64,000 nucleotides of DNA from Roseovarius sp. (GTDB lineage Bacteria; Pseudomonadota; Alphaproteobacteria; Rhodobacterales; Rhodobacteraceae): the NCBI GenBank assembly GCA_027493545.1, contig JAOSKR010000002.1, forward strand, positions 806,001 through 870,000, read 5' to 3'. The stretch's first letter is position 1. Every line of letters starts with the position of its first letter. Position numbers and translations under genes: made by a program. The notes beneath the pieces were generated by a model. It made no database searches. It was not told where the DNA came from and saw only the letters and a list, made by a program, of their open reading frames with translations. Below, piece after piece: positions 11,439 to 24,876 of this stretch.

Positions 11439-12175
11439 GCCGGGACAGCCCCATAACGGCGCTCGCGGGTGCCGTAACCCTGGATCAGGTCGGTAAAGAT
11501 TTCGCTGGTGAAGTCGGGCCAGAGCGTGTCGATGAACTCGTATTCCGCATAGGCCGACTGCCACAGCAGGAAGTTCGAGATCCGCGCCTCGCCGCTGGTG
11601 CGGATCACCAGGTCCGGGTCCGGCAGGACGCAGGTATCCAGGTATCTTGGCAGGGTTTCCTCATCCACGTTTTCGGGCTTCAGCCGGCCCGCGGCGACAT
11701 CCTGGGCCAGCCGCCTGGTGGCGCGCGCCACCTCGTCGCGACCGCCGTAGTTGACCGCCACCGTCAGGTTGGTGCCGCTGCAATGCGCGGTCACCGCCTC
11801 GGTCTCGTCCATCAGGGCGCGCAGCTTGGCATCGAGGCGCACCCGATCGCCGATGAACCGCACGCGGACGTCGTTTTTGACGAATTCCTGCATCTCCTTG
11901 ACGATGTAGCGGCGAAAGAGGTTCATCAGCCCCGCAACCTCGGTCTGGGTCCGTCGCCAGTTCTCGGTCGAGAACGCAAAGATGGTCAGGTATTTCACCC
12001 CCAGGTCGGGGCAGGCGGTGACGATCTCGCGGACCCGGCGCGCCCCGGCGTGATGGCCGAAAAGGCGCGGCCGCCCGCGCGCCTGCGCCCAGCGGCCGTT
12101 GCCGTCCATGATGATCGCGACATGGCGCGGCCCGGCCCGGGTCTGGGGTTTGCGCTTGTCGCGTCCGTCGGGCAT
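11435..12175 (-). CDS. uppS: Isoprenyl (undecaprenyl diphosphate) transferase
   Basis: HVAIIMDGNGRWAQARGRPRLFGHHAGARRV; DLVIRTSGEARISNFLLWQSAYAEYEF. Confidence 0.96.
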   Translation of the reverse strand: MPDGRDKRKPQTRAGPRHVAIIMDGNGRWAQARGRPRLFGHHAGARRVREIVTACPDLGVKYLTIFAFSTENWRRTQTEVAGLMNLFRRYIVKEMQEFVKNDVRVRFIGDRVRLDAKLRALMDETEAVTAHCSGTNLTVAVNYGGRDEVARATRRLAQDVAAGRLKPENVDEETLPRYLDTCVLPDPDLVIRTSGEARISNFLLWQSAYAEYEFIDTLWPDFTSEIFTDLIQGYGTRERRYGAVPA

Positions 12176-12176
12176 C

Positions 12177-12740
12177 TCAGACCTGCATGATCTCGGCTTG
12201 CTTGTGCTCCAGCGCCTCGTCGATGGCGGCGATGTGGCGGTCGGTGATCTCCTGTACCTCGGTTTCCCAGAACTTCTGGTCGTCCTCGGACATGCCCTCA
12301 GCCTTGGCCCGCTTGATCTTGTCCATGCCGTCGCGGCGCACGTTGCGGATGGCGACGCGGGCGCTCTCGGCGTATTGCGAGGCGACCTTGGTCAGATCGC
12401 GCCGGCGTTCCTCGTTCAGTTCGGGGATCGGCAGCATGATGATGGTGCCGTTAAGCTGCGGATTGATCCCCAGCCCCGATTCGCGGATCGCCTTCTCGAC
12501 CTTGCTGACCAGCGACTTGTCCCAGACGTTGATCGTCACCATCCGCGGCTCGGGTACGTTGACGGTGCCGACCTGGTTGATCGGGGTCATCTGGCCGTAG
12601 GCGTCGACCTGGATGGGTTCGAGCATCGAGGCCGAGGCGCGACCCGTGCGCAGGGACGCGAACTCGGTCCTGAGCGCGTTCATCGCCCCGTCCATCCGGC
12701 GCTCCAGATCCCTGGTGTCGAGCTTGAATTCGTCCGTCAT
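12177..12740 (-). CDS. frr: Ribosome recycling factor
   Basis: [43 protein letters not shown]. Confidence 0.96.
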   Translation of the reverse strand: MTDEFKLDTRDLERRMDGAMNALRTEFASLRTGRASASMLEPIQVDAYGQMTPINQVGTVNVPEPRMVTINVWDKSLVSKVEKAIRESGLGINPQLNGTIIMLPIPELNEERRRDLTKVASQYAESARVAIRNVRRDGMDKIKRAKAEGMSEDDQKFWETEVQEITDRHIAAIDEALEHKQAEIMQV

Positions 12741-12786
12741 CGTGGTGTTCCTCTCGCGGGTCGTGCCTGAGTGATCCTGTTTAGCC

Positions 12787-13551
12787 TCAGCCGTGCACGG
12801 TTGTATAGGTGCCCTCACCTGCCAGTATGCTGCGAAAGCCGCCAGGCTCGTCGAGGGAAAAGACGATGATCGGCAGGTTGTTGTCGCGCGCCAGCGCGAT
12901 CGCCGAGGCGTCCATCACCTTGAGATGCCGCGCCAGCACCTCGTCATAGGTGACATCGTCATAGCGTTTGGCGTCCGGGTGCTGCACCGGGTCCTTGTCG
13001 TAGACGCCATCGACCTTGGTGCCCTTGAAGATCGCCTCGCAGGCCATTTCGCTGGCGCGCAGCGTGGCCGCGGTGTCGGTGGTGAAATAGGGGTTGCCGG
13101 TGCCGGCGGCGAAGATGCAGACGCGCTTTTTTTCCAGATGTCGCACCGCCCGGCGGCGGATATAGGGTTCGGCCACCTCGTCCATGCGGATGGCGGTGAT
13201 CACCCGGCAATGGACGTCGAGACCCTCCAGCGCGCTCTGCATCGCCAGCGCGTTCATCACCGTGGCCAGCATTCCCATGTAGTCGGCGGTGGTGCGTTCC
13301 ATCCCCTGCGCCGATCCCTGCAATCCGCGAAAGATGTTGCCGCCGCCGATCACCATGCAAAGCTCGACGCCCATGTCATGCACCGACTTGACCTCGCGGG
13401 CGATGCGCTCGACCGTTGGCGGGTGCAGCCCGAAACCCCGGTCCCCCATCAGCGCCTCGCCGGAGATCTTCAGCAGAACGCGACGGAATGTCGGCTTGGG
13501 GATTCGGTGTCGGGCATGGGGTCTGGGCTCTCGCTGGCGCCGGTCTGGCAA
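12787..13551 (-). CDS. pyrH: UMP kinase
   Basis: [51 protein letters not shown]. Confidence 0.96.
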   Translation of the reverse strand: MPDRRQREPRPHARHRIPKPTFRRVLLKISGEALMGDRGFGLHPPTVERIAREVKSVHDMGVELCMVIGGGNIFRGLQGSAQGMERTTADYMGMLATVMNALAMQSALEGLDVHCRVITAIRMDEVAEPYIRRRAVRHLEKKRVCIFAAGTGNPYFTTDTAATLRASEMACEAIFKGTKVDGVYDKDPVQHPDAKRYDDVTYDEVLARHLKVMDASAIALARDNNLPIIVFSLDEPGGFRSILAGEGTYTTVHG

Positions 13552-13587
13552 TCGCGGGCAAAATGTCGCAAAAGCCGCAGGGGTTCA

Positions 13588-14528
13588 ATGACTGAAAAGC
13601 CCACGCCGCCGGATAAGCCTCGCGATACCCGAACGATGACGTTTCCGCCCGACATTCCCGCCGGCATTCCCGCCGGGCGCCCGGTGCTCATCGCCGGGCC
13701 CACCGCCTGCGGCAAGTCGGCGCTGGCGATGCGCATCGCCGAGGCCCGGGGCGGTGTCGTGATCAATGCCGACGCCATCCAGGTCCATGCCAACTGGCGG
13801 GTGCTGACCGCGCGCCCGACCGAGGCCGACGAGGCGCGTGTGCCGCACCGTCTCTACGGTCATGTGGCGGGCGATGAGCCCTATTCCGTGGGCCGCTGGC
13901 TGCGCGAGGTGACGCCGCTTCTCTCGCGGCCCGAGCAGGCGGTGATCGTCGGCGGCACCGGGCTCTATTTCACGGCGCTGACCGAGGGGCTGGCAGATAT
14001 CCCCCGATCCCGCCCGAGACCCGCGCCCGCGCCGAGGCAATTCTTTCAGAACAAGGCCTTGCGGGGCTCATCGCCGGGCTCGACACGCGAACCCGCGCGC
14101 GCATCGACTGCGCCAACCCCGCCCGCGTGCTGCGCGCCTTCGAGGTGCAGCAGGCGACCGGGCGCGGCCTCGCGGACTGGCACGACGCCACCCCGCCGCC
14201 GGTGCTGGCGCCACAGGACTGCACGCGGCTCCTGATCGAGGCGCCGAGGGACTGGCTCGCCGCCCGCATCGCGGCGCGTTTCGATGCCATGCTGGCCGCC
14301 GGCGCCCTCGATGAGGCGCGCGCCAACCTGGCCCTGTGGTCGCCCGCCCTGCCCTCGGCCAAGGCGATCGGGGCGGCGGAGCTCATCGCCCATCTCAGGG
14401 GCGAGCTGAGCCTCGACGCCGCGCGCGACCGCGCCATCACCGCCACCCGCCGCTATGCCAAGCGTCAGCGCACATGGTTTCGCGCCCGGATGCGGGACTG
14501 GCAGCGGGTTTCCGCCTGCGACATATAG
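13588..14528 (+). CDS. miaA: tRNA dimethylallyltransferase (frameshift near 14003)
   Basis: [20 protein letters not shown]...[19 protein letters not shown]-terminal part in a second frame. Confidence 0.92.
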
Positions 14529-14615
14529 GTTTTCCGACATCTCCCCCTTCAAATCCGGCAACTTTCTGGGGAAAGCTGTCAGAATTCCGGCAGATCGCGA
14601 AAGGCAGGAACAGTC

Positions 14616-15455
14616 TTGAGCAAACACCCCAAGGTCATGAGCATCGCCCAGTGGACCGGCACCGGCACCTCGTGGCGGGCCGAACTGCCGCATTCGCGGC
14701 CCGAGCACGCGCTGGTGTGGATCACCCGCGGCCAGGGCCGCTGCCTGATCGAGGGGGTGCTGCGCGGGCTCGGGGTGCATACCGCGCTCTGCGTTCCCGC
14801 CGGCACGCTTTTCGCGCTGGAGATGGGCAAGCAGGGCTTCGGCACCGTCTGCGCCATCCCCGCCGGCGGGCCGCTCCTGATGCCCGACCAGCCGACGCTC
14901 CTGCGCATTCGCGACGTGCTGGCGCAGGTGGAACTCACCGGCATCCTCGAGGCGATGCAGCGCGAACAGACCGGCGCGCGCGACTTTACCGACGAGGCGA
15001 TGACCGCGCACGCCACGCTGCTGACGGTGTGGCTGCGCCGGGCGATCATCGGCCATGCCGAGGACCCGCCCGAATTCAGCGCCGCGCAGCGGCTGACGAT
15101 GGCCTATGCGGCGCTGGTCGAGCGCGATTTCACCACCGGCAAGCCGATGGCCGACTATGCCCGCACGCTCGGCGTGACGCCCACGCATCTGACCCGCGCC
15201 TGCCGCACCAGCGCGGGCATGACCGCGTCCGAACTGCTGACCCGCCGGATCGTGCATGCGGTGCGCGATCTGCTGGAAACCACCGACCACCCCGCCAACC
15301 GCATCGCCGCCATGCTGGGCTTTCGCAGCGCCGCCTATTTCTCGCGCTTCGTGTTGCAGCATACCGGGCTGACCCCCACCGCGCTGCGCAACGCAGGGGC
15401 GGCAAAGGGCGCCGGCGGGGCGGCGCCAACGCGCCGGGTGTCCGGCGGCGCTTGA
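14616..15455 (+). CDS. AraC-family transcriptional regulator
   Basis: C-terminal double HTH: MADYARTLGVTPTHLTRACRTSAGMTASELL...AAMLGFRSAAYFSRFVLQHTGLTP. Confidence 0.88.
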   Translation: MSKHPKVMSIAQWTGTGTSWRAELPHSRPEHALVWITRGQGRCLIEGVLRGLGVHTALCVPAGTLFALEMGKQGFGTVCAIPAGGPLLMPDQPTLLRIRDVLAQVELTGILEAMQREQTGARDFTDEAMTAHATLLTVWLRRAIIGHAEDPPEFSAAQRLTMAYAALVERDFTTGKPMADYARTLGVTPTHLTRACRTSAGMTASELLTRRIVHAVRDLLETTDHPANRIAAMLGFRSAAYFSRFVLQHTGLTPTALRNAGAAKGAGGAAPTRRVSGGA

Positions 15456-15519
15456 TCTTGGCGGTGCGCCGGTATTCTAATCGGGGGATTGGCCGCGCCG
15501 ATTTCAATCAGGTGATCCG

Positions 15520-17211
15520 ATGCCCAGCGAGTTTTCCGCAGACCGCCCTTCCGACCGGGTTCACCCGTCGGCGCCGGGGCTTGCGCGAGAGCTGGCAAGC
15601 GGGGCGATCGGGCGGCGCGAGTTTCTCGCCCGCGTCACCGGGCTGGGGCTCGGCGCCGGGGCCGCGCGGGCGCTGGGCGGGCTCGCCCTGTCAGCGTCCA
15701 CCGCCGCCGCCGAGATCGCGTCCGGGATTGTCCCCGGCGGCACGCTGCGCATCCAGCAGACCGTCCGCCCGCTCAAGGACCCGCGCAGCTATGACTGGTC
15801 GGAGCTCGGCAACCAGACCCGCGGCTTTCTGGAATATCTGGTGGAATATCAGTCTGATGGCGCGTTTCGCGGCATGCTGCTGGAGCGCTGGGAGGCCAAC
15901 GCCGACGCCACCCGCTACCGGCTGCATCTGCGCCGGGGCGTGCGCTGGAACAACGGCGATGCCTTCACCGCGAGGGATGTGGCGCGCAACATCGCGCGCT
16001 GGTGCGACACCACGGCGCCGGGCAACTCGATGGCCAGCCGGCTTGCCGGGCTGATCGACCCGGCCACCGGGCAGGCGCGCGCCGGCGCGGTCAGGGTGGC
16101 GGACACCCACACCGTCGATCTGGCGCTGTCATCCCCCGATATCGCCATCATCGCCAATTTCTCGGACTATCCCGCCGCGCTCACCCATCAAAGCTACGCC
16201 GGCGGCGACCCCTTCGAGCACGGCATCGGCACCGGCCCCTTTCGCCCGGTCGAGCTGGTCCCGGGGGTGCGCTGCGTGCTCGAGCGCGACACCGAACACG
16301 CCTGGTGGGGCAGCGCGGTGCTGGGCGGGCCGTGGCTCGACCGGGTGGAATTCCTCGACTACGGCACCGACCCGGCCAGCTGGGCGGAGGCGGCCGAGGC
16401 CGGCGAGGTCGATCTGCTCTACGAATCGGTTGGCGTCTTCATTGAGGTGATGGATGCGCTCGGCTGGACACGCACCCGCGCCGACACCGCCGCCACCATC
16501 GTCATCCGCGGCCACCAGCAGGCCGAGGTGGACGGGCGCAGACCCTATGCCGAGACGCGCGCGCGCCGGGCGCTGGCGCTGGCGGTCGACAACGCCATCT
16601 GCCTCGAGCTGGGCTATGCCGGGCGCGGCGGCGTTGCGGCCAACCACCATGTCAGCCCGATCCATCCCGCCTATGCCGATATCGGACCGGCCGAACACGA
16701 TCCCGCCCGCGCCCTCTCCGAAATGCGCGCACTGGGGCTTGAGGATTTCGAGCACGAACTCATCACCGTCGACGACGAATGGCAGCGCAACACCGGCGAC
16801 GCGGTAGCGGCGCTGATGCGCGATGCCGGGCTGAGGTGCCGCCGCGCCATCCTGCCGGGCAGCACGTTCTGGGAAAACTGGCTCGGCTACCCGTTTTCGG
16901 CCACGCAGTGGAATCACCGCCCGCTCGACGTGCAGACGCTGGCGCTGGCCTATCGCTCGGGCGCGGCCTGGAACGAGACCGGGTTCGCCAACGCCGAGTT
17001 CGACGCGCTGCTCGATCAGGCGATGTCGATCGCCGACGCCGACACCCGGCGCGCGATCATGGCCCGCATCGAAACCCTGCTGCGCAATGAGGGGGTGATC
17101 ATCCAGCCCTACTGGCGCGCACTTTACAGCCACCACAACGGCCGGCTGGTCAACGCCCAGAAGCACCCCGCGCACGAGATCCATCTCTACAGAATCGGGT
17201 TTGCCGCCTGA
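15520..17211 (+). CDS. ABC transporter substrate-binding protein, peptide-binding (SBP_bac_5) family
   Basis: Twin-arginine-like IGRREFLARVTGLG; LRRGVRWNNGDAFTARDVARNIARW; GIGTGPFRPVE. Confidence 0.88.
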   Translation: MPSEFSADRPSDRVHPSAPGLARELASGAIGRREFLARVTGLGLGAGAARALGGLALSASTAAAEIASGIVPGGTLRIQQTVRPLKDPRSYDWSELGNQTRGFLEYLVEYQSDGAFRGMLLERWEANADATRYRLHLRRGVRWNNGDAFTARDVARNIARWCDTTAPGNSMASRLAGLIDPATGQARAGAVRVADTHTVDLALSSPDIAIIANFSDYPAALTHQSYAGGDPFEHGIGTGPFRPVELVPGVRCVLERDTEHAWWGSAVLGGPWLDRVEFLDYGTDPASWAEAAEAGEVDLLYESVGVFIEVMDALGWTRTRADTAATIVIRGHQQAEVDGRRPYAETRARRALALAVDNAICLELGYAGRGGVAANHHVSPIHPAYADIGPAEHDPARALSEMRALGLEDFEHELITVDDEWQRNTGDAVAALMRDAGLRCRRAILPGSTFWENWLGYPFSATQWNHRPLDVQTLALAYRSGAAWNETGFANAEFDALLDQAMSIADADTRRAIMARIETLLRNEGVIIQPYWRALYSHHNGRLVNAQKHPAHEIHLYRIGFAA

Positions 17212-17242
17212 TCGTGCGCGACGAAAACACGAAACCCCGCCC

Positions 17243-17273
17243 GCGCCCCGGGCTCGACCCGGGGTCGGGGCGC
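17243..17273. repeat. Palindromic element between convergent genes (CCCCGGG-CTCGA-CCCGGGG, alternative pairing GCGCCCCG/CGGGGCGC)
   Basis: Perfect inverted repeats; could be a terminator or REP-like element. Confidence 0.5.
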
Positions 17274-17290
17274 GCCCGTCGCCGGCCGTG

Positions 17291-17875
17291 TCAGCTGCCC
17301 CAGATCACCTTCACGTAATTGCGGGTTTCCTTGTAGGGCGGCACGCCGCCATAGCGCTCGACCGCCTTGGGCCCGGCATTGTAGGCCGCCAGCGCCAGCC
17401 GCCACGACCGGAAGCTGCGATATTGCTGTGCCAGATACCGCGCCCCGCCTTCGAGGTTCTCGTAAGGGTCGTGCGGGTCGACACCCAGCCGCGATGCGGT
17501 CTCGGGCATGAGCTGCGCCAGCCCGATCGCGCCCTTGTGCGACCTGGCGGTCGGGTTCCAGCCGGACTCCTGCTGCACCAGGCGCAAAAACAGGTCCTGC
17601 GGCACCCCGTGGCGCATCGCCGCCGCCCGCGCCATGCCAAGATACGCGCCCTTGTATCGACCGTCATAGGATTTGACCGATTCCCATTTCGTCGGTGTCA
17701 CGACCCGCCCGGTCTCCAGCGAGATCGACGCCTTGACCGCGCCGCGCGCGCGGGTGTCCAGAACGCTGGTCTGCGAACGGAACGCCATCTTCTTGCCCTT
17801 GCCGAAAATGTCGGCCTGCGCCACTGCCGGAACCGACAGTGCCGCGCAAAGCAGCGAGGTTGCGAGAATACGCAT
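17291..17875 (-). CDS. Lytic transglycosylase (SLT domain)
   Basis: [47 protein letters not shown]; signal peptide from [21 protein letters not shown]. Confidence 0.9.
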   Translation of the reverse strand: MRILATSLLCAALSVPAVAQADIFGKGKKMAFRSQTSVLDTRARGAVKASISLETGRVVTPTKWESVKSYDGRYKGAYLGMARAAAMRHGVPQDLFLRLVQQESGWNPTARSHKGAIGLAQLMPETASRLGVDPHDPYENLEGGARYLAQQYRSFRSWRLALAAYNAGPKAVERYGGVPPYKETRNYVKVIWGS

Positions 17876-18062
17876 CTCTGTCCCTGTCCCCCAAGTATGT
17901 CGCCGGGCACTATACCCGTTTTGGCACCGATTTCCAGATCCGCGGGCGATCATTCGCGAAAACCGGCGGATTTGCGTGATTGATGGAGAATTTTGGGCTT
18001 TTCTTCACATGCCTGCGATGGTGTAAGCAGACGGCAAACACAATCAGGTGCAGGAGGGCGCG

Positions 18063-18534
18063 ATGGCGGGCTCGGTCAACAAGGTGATCCTCATCGGCAA
18101 TCTCGGACGCGATCCGGAGGTGCGCACGTTCCCCGACGGGGGCAAGCTGTGCAACCTGCGCATCGCCACCTCCGAGCAGTGGAAGGACCGCAACACCGGC
18201 GAACGGCGCGAGCGCACCGAATGGCACAATGTCGTGCTGCGCGGCGACGGGCTGGTGCGGGTGGCCGAACAGTATCTGCGCAAGGGCTCCAAGGTCTATA
18301 TCGAGGGCCAGCTGCAGACCCGCAAATGGCAGGACCAGTCCGGGCAGGACCGCTATTCGACCGATGTCGTCGTGGCGGGTATCGGCGGCACCCTCACCAT
18401 GCTCGACAGCCGTGACAGCGGCGGCGGTGGTGGTGGCGGCGGCGGTTACGGTGGCGGGCAGGACAGCGGCCGCGACGCGGACGAACCGGCCCCCGGCCCC
18501 TGGGCGCGACTACGACGACGAAATCCCGTTCTGA
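18063..18534 (+). CDS. ssb: Single-stranded DNA-binding protein (frameshift near 18500 before the C-terminal tip)
   Basis: [21 protein letters not shown]...; the conserved tip RDYDDEIPF* is in a different frame after the Gly-rich linker. Confidence 0.94.
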
Positions 18535-18627
18535 TCCGCGCGGAGCGGGGCTTTTTCTCTGGTCATCCGGTCTCGCGGCGAGTAAGCCCGCGCCTCAGCC
18601 CGAGGAACCCCGAGGACCCCCCGAGAC

Positions 18628-20448
18628 ATGGATCTGCGCAACATCGCCATCATCGCCCATGTCGATCATGGCAAGACCACGCTCGTCAATGAGCTTCTGA
18701 AACAGTCCGGCGTCTTCCGTGCCGGCCAGGCGGTGGCCGAACGGGCCCTCGATTCGGGCGATCTGGAGCGTGAGCGCGGCATCACCATCCTCGCCAAGGC
18801 CACCTCGGTGGAGTGGAAGGGCACCCGCATCAACATCGTCGACACCCCCGGCCACGCCGATTTCGGCGGCGAGGTCGAGCGCATCCTCAGCATGGTCGAC
18901 GGCGTGGTGCTGCTGGTCGACGCCGCCGAAGGCCCGATGCCGCAGACCAAGTTCGTGACCCAAAAGGCGCTGGCGCTGGGGCTGCGCCCGATCGTGGTGC
19001 TCAACAAGGTCGACAAGCCCGACGCCGAGCCCGACCGCGCGCTCAACGAATGCTTTGATCTCTTCGTGGTGCTCGGCGCCAACGAGGACCAGCTCGATTT
19101 CCCGCATATGTACGCCTCGGGGCGCTCCGGCTGGGCCGATCACGCGCTTGACGGGCCGCGCCGCGACCTTTCCGCGCTCTTCAGGCTGATCATCGATCAC
19201 GTTCCCGCGCCGCGCCAGCTCGCCCGCATGGGCGAGGATTTCCGCATGCTGGCCACGACGCTCAGTGCCGATCCCTATCTCGGCCGCATCCTCACGGGGC
19301 GCGTCGAATCGGGAACCCTGCGCGCCGGCGCCACGGTGCAGGCATTGAGCCGCGCCGGACAAAAGATCGAGCAGTTCCGGGTCACCAAGATCCGCGCCTT
19401 CCGCGGCCTGCAATACCAGGACATCGACGAGGCCCGGGCCGGCGATATCGTCACCCTGGCGGGGATGTCGAAGGCGACCGTGTCGGACACCATCTGCGCG
19501 CTCGCCGTCGAGGAACCGCTCGCCGCCCAGCCGATCGACCCGCCGACGATCTCGGTCACCATCGGCATCAACGATTCGCCGCTGGCGGGGCGCGACGGCT
19601 CCAAGGTGCAGTCGCGGGTGATCCGCGAGCGGCTCATGCGCGAGGCCGAACTGAACGTCGCCATCCGCGTGACCGACACGCCCGGCGGCGAGGCGTTCGA
19701 GGTCGCCGGACGCGGCGAATTGCAGATGGGCGTGCTGATCGAGAACATGCGCCGCGAGGGGTTCGAACTGTCGGTTTCACGCCCCCGCGTGCTCTTGCGC
19801 GAGGATGCCGAGGGCCGCACACTCGAACCGGTCGAGGAGGTCACCATCGACGTCGACGACGAGCACGCCGGCACGGTGATCGAAAAGCTGACCGGCCCGC
19901 GCCGCGGCGACCTGACCGAGATGAAACCGGCCGGTACCGGCAAGACCCGGATCGTGGCGCATGTGCCCTCGCGCGGGCTGATCGGCTATCACGGCGAGTT
20001 CCTGACCGACACCCGCGGCACCGGGGTGCTCAACCGCGTCTTTCACGGCTGGGCGCCGCACAAGGGGCCGATTCCCGGCCGCCGCGCCGGCGTTCTGATC
20101 TCGATGGAGGCCGGCGCCGCGGTGGCCTATGCGCTGTGGAACCTCGAAGAGCGCGGCCGCCTCTTCATCGGCCCGCAGGAAACCGTCTATCAGGGCATGA
20201 TCATCGGCGAGCATTCGCGCGAGAACGATCTCGAGGTCAATCCGCTCAAGGGCAAGAAGCTGACCAACATCCGCGCCTCCGGCACGGACGAGGCGGTACG
20301 CCTCACGCCCCCGGTGCGGATGAGCCTCGAGGCGGCGATCGCCTATGTCGACGATGACGAACTGGTCGAGGTCACGCCAAAGGCGCTGCGCCTGCGCAAG
20401 CGCCATCTCGACCCGCACGAGCGCAAGCGCGCGGCCAGGGCGGGTTGA
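18628..20448 (+). CDS. typA: Ribosome-associated GTPase TypA/BipA
   Basis: [24 protein letters not shown]; full-length 606 aa; [20 protein letters not shown]. Confidence 0.96.
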   Translation: MDLRNIAIIAHVDHGKTTLVNELLKQSGVFRAGQAVAERALDSGDLERERGITILAKATSVEWKGTRINIVDTPGHADFGGEVERILSMVDGVVLLVDAAEGPMPQTKFVTQKALALGLRPIVVLNKVDKPDAEPDRALNECFDLFVVLGANEDQLDFPHMYASGRSGWADHALDGPRRDLSALFRLIIDHVPAPRQLARMGEDFRMLATTLSADPYLGRILTGRVESGTLRAGATVQALSRAGQKIEQFRVTKIRAFRGLQYQDIDEARAGDIVTLAGMSKATVSDTICALAVEEPLAAQPIDPPTISVTIGINDSPLAGRDGSKVQSRVIRERLMREAELNVAIRVTDTPGGEAFEVAGRGELQMGVLIENMRREGFELSVSRPRVLLREDAEGRTLEPVEEVTIDVDDEHAGTVIEKLTGPRRGDLTEMKPAGTGKTRIVAHVPSRGLIGYHGEFLTDTRGTGVLNRVFHGWAPHKGPIPGRRAGVLISMEAGAAVAYALWNLEERGRLFIGPQETVYQGMIIGEHSRENDLEVNPLKGKKLTNIRASGTDEAVRLTPPVRMSLEAAIAYVDDDELVEVTPKALRLRKRHLDPHERKRAARAG

Positions 20449-20467
20449 GGGCCGAACGCGGGCGCGC

Positions 20468-20758
20468 TCAGTTGCAGGGGATTTCCTGCATCACGTAATA
20501 TTCGCCCTTGATCAGGGTCTTGTGCTCCTCAAAGACCGCCGGGTATTCCAGCAGTTCGTAGCGCCCGTTGCGCTTGACGTATTTGCGCTCGGCGTCCTTG
20601 ATCTTGGTCTTGGTCACGTTGTATTCCGCCGGCATCAGCACGCGCTTGTAGCAGCCCAGGAGCCGCGGCTTGGCATTCTCGGCCTGCGCGGTGGCGGCGA
20701 CAAGCGCCAGACAGGCGCCGGTCATCAGGGTTCTTCCAATCATCTGCTCGACTCCCAT
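20468..20758 (-). CDS. Small secreted two-Cys protein (paralog of 20940..21209)
   Basis: Signal peptide ending AQA; CYKRVLMPAEYNVTK...YELLEYPAVFEEH...GEYYVMQEIPCN*. Confidence 0.65.
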   Translation of the reverse strand: MGVEQMIGRTLMTGACLALVAATAQAENAKPRLLGCYKRVLMPAEYNVTKTKIKDAERKYVKRNGRYELLEYPAVFEEHKTLIKGEYYVMQEIPCN

Positions 20759-20884
20759 GGATCGTTGTCCGGCGGTCAGACTGACCGCTCAGGATGGCGA
20801 AACTTGGGACACGGAGTGTAAAGAACATGGAAACAATCGGGCCGGAGGGGCGGGCAAGGCCCCGCCGAGGCGATTGCGGCCATG

Positions 20885-20917
20885 AAAAAGGCCCGTGCCG
20901 CTCTGGGCCGGGCCTTT
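20885..20917 (-). terminator. Intrinsic terminator downstream of the 20940..21209 gene
   Basis: AAAGGCCCG...CGGGCCTTT stem; minus strand reads CGGGCCTTTTT. Confidence 0.75.
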
Positions 20918-20939
20918 CCCGATCTTGTGGCCGACAGTC

Positions 20940-21209
20940 TCAGCGACAGGGTACCTGGCGCCAGACATAGTGCCCCGGATCCTTGACGCTGAGCTTTTCG
21001 ATATAGACTGGCGGATAATACACCTTTTCCACCTGGTGAGCACTGACATGCTCGTACTGGGTCTTGGCCGGGATCTGCAACTGCTTGGTGGCGCTGTAGG
21101 TGGTCGCGACCCAAACCTCATCGTAGCAGGCCTGAGTCTGGCCGTCCCGGGCGAAGGCCGGCGCGGCGAAAAGCGCCGCGGCAGCAGTGGCGAGCAAAAC
21201 CTTTTTCAT
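20940..21209 (-). CDS. Small secreted two-Cys protein (paralog of 20468..20758)
   Basis: Signal peptide MKKVLLATAAAALFAAPAFA; CYDEVWVATTYSATK...VYYPPVYIEKLSVKDPGHYVWRQVPCR*. Confidence 0.7.
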   Translation of the reverse strand: MKKVLLATAAAALFAAPAFARDGQTQACYDEVWVATTYSATKQLQIPAKTQYEHVSAHQVEKVYYPPVYIEKLSVKDPGHYVWRQVPCR

Positions 21210-21393
21210 AATCGTCTCCCTAAGAGTTGGCAGTAACTCAACTTTACCCCAGACCGGCGGATTTTTGCACAAGGATTATGCGGATACCCGCCGATCCGGC
21301 GGTGGAGACGGCTTTGCGGGCGCAAAACAAGGCGATTCAGTGGCGTTTCCGCCGTATCCCGGCCGGAACCAATAAGGCGTTGAAAACAGGTAT

Positions 21394-21410
21394 GTTTCTA
21401 ATTCAGAAAC
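21394..21410. promoter_or_regulatory. Candidate operator palindrome GTTTCT-AATTC-AGAAAC
   Basis: Perfect inverted repeat in AT-rich intergenic DNA upstream of the 20940..21209 gene. Confidence 0.35.
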
Positions 21411-21554
21411 AAATTAACCAATTTCTCCCTTTTGTCTGCGAAAAGGCGTCAACAGACCGAATCATGGCGCCAAGGGCCCCGCGCACATGCTGGCGCCCGC
21501 CACGGATCGGCCTCCGTGCGCGCGCGCGCCCGCGTGACGGCACCCGTGCATGCC

Positions 21555-21842
21555 TTATTCGCTGGTCTCCACAACCAGAAGGTCGCGCTCGGAGGCGTTG
21601 CGGGCATGGCTCAGCGCCTCCTGGTACTCGGGCGAGCGATAGCATGCCTCCGCCGCCTCGAGCGAAGGGAACTTCGCCACCACGTTGCGCGGCCGGTCGT
21701 TGCCCTCGAGTTGCACGTAACGGCCGCCGCGGGCGATGAAATGGCCGCCGTGCTGTGCGATGGCGGGGCCGGCCAGCCTGGCATAGCGGCCATAGGCCTC
21801 CTCGTCGGTGACCTTGACATGAGCGATCCAGAGTGCGGGCAT
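21555..21842 (-). CDS. DUF1330-like small protein (first of a tandem pair)
   Basis: MPALWIAHVKVTDEEAYGRYARLAGPAIAQHGGHFIARGG...LEGNDRPRNVVAKFPS. Confidence 0.75.
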   Translation of the reverse strand: MPALWIAHVKVTDEEAYGRYARLAGPAIAQHGGHFIARGGRYVQLEGNDRPRNVVAKFPSLEAAEACYRSPEYQEALSHARNASERDLLVVETSE

Positions 21843-21853
21843 GGGGGTCTCCT

Positions 21854-22138
21854 TCAGATGCCGTCGACGACCACGATGTCGCGCTCGCTGCTCGACAGCG
21901 CGATCGGCAGGATTCGGGCGTAGTCGTCGGAATTGTACCAGTCGAGCGCGGCCTGGCGATCGGGAAACTCGATCACCACGTGGCGGTCGGGGCTGTTGCC
22001 CTCGAGCCGGGTCTGCGCCCCGCCCTTGACCAGAAAGCGGCCGCCATGGCGTTCGGCCATCGCCACTGTCTGGCTGGCATAGGCGACATAGGCCTCCGGG
22101 TCGGTCACGTCGATCCGGGCGATGATGTAGGCGGGCAT
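21854..22138 (-). CDS. DUF1330-like small protein (second of a tandem pair)
   Basis: MPAYIIARIDVTDPEAYVAYASQTVAMAERHGGRFLVKGG...LEGNSPDRHVVIEFPD. Confidence 0.78.
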   Translation of the reverse strand: MPAYIIARIDVTDPEAYVAYASQTVAMAERHGGRFLVKGGAQTRLEGNSPDRHVVIEFPDRQAALDWYNSDDYARILPIALSSSERDIVVVDGI

Positions 22139-22150
22139 CGGTGTCTCTCC

Positions 22151-24849
<2,699 letters not shown>

Positions 24850-24876
24850 CGGGGGTCCGTTCCTGGGGCGTGTGTG

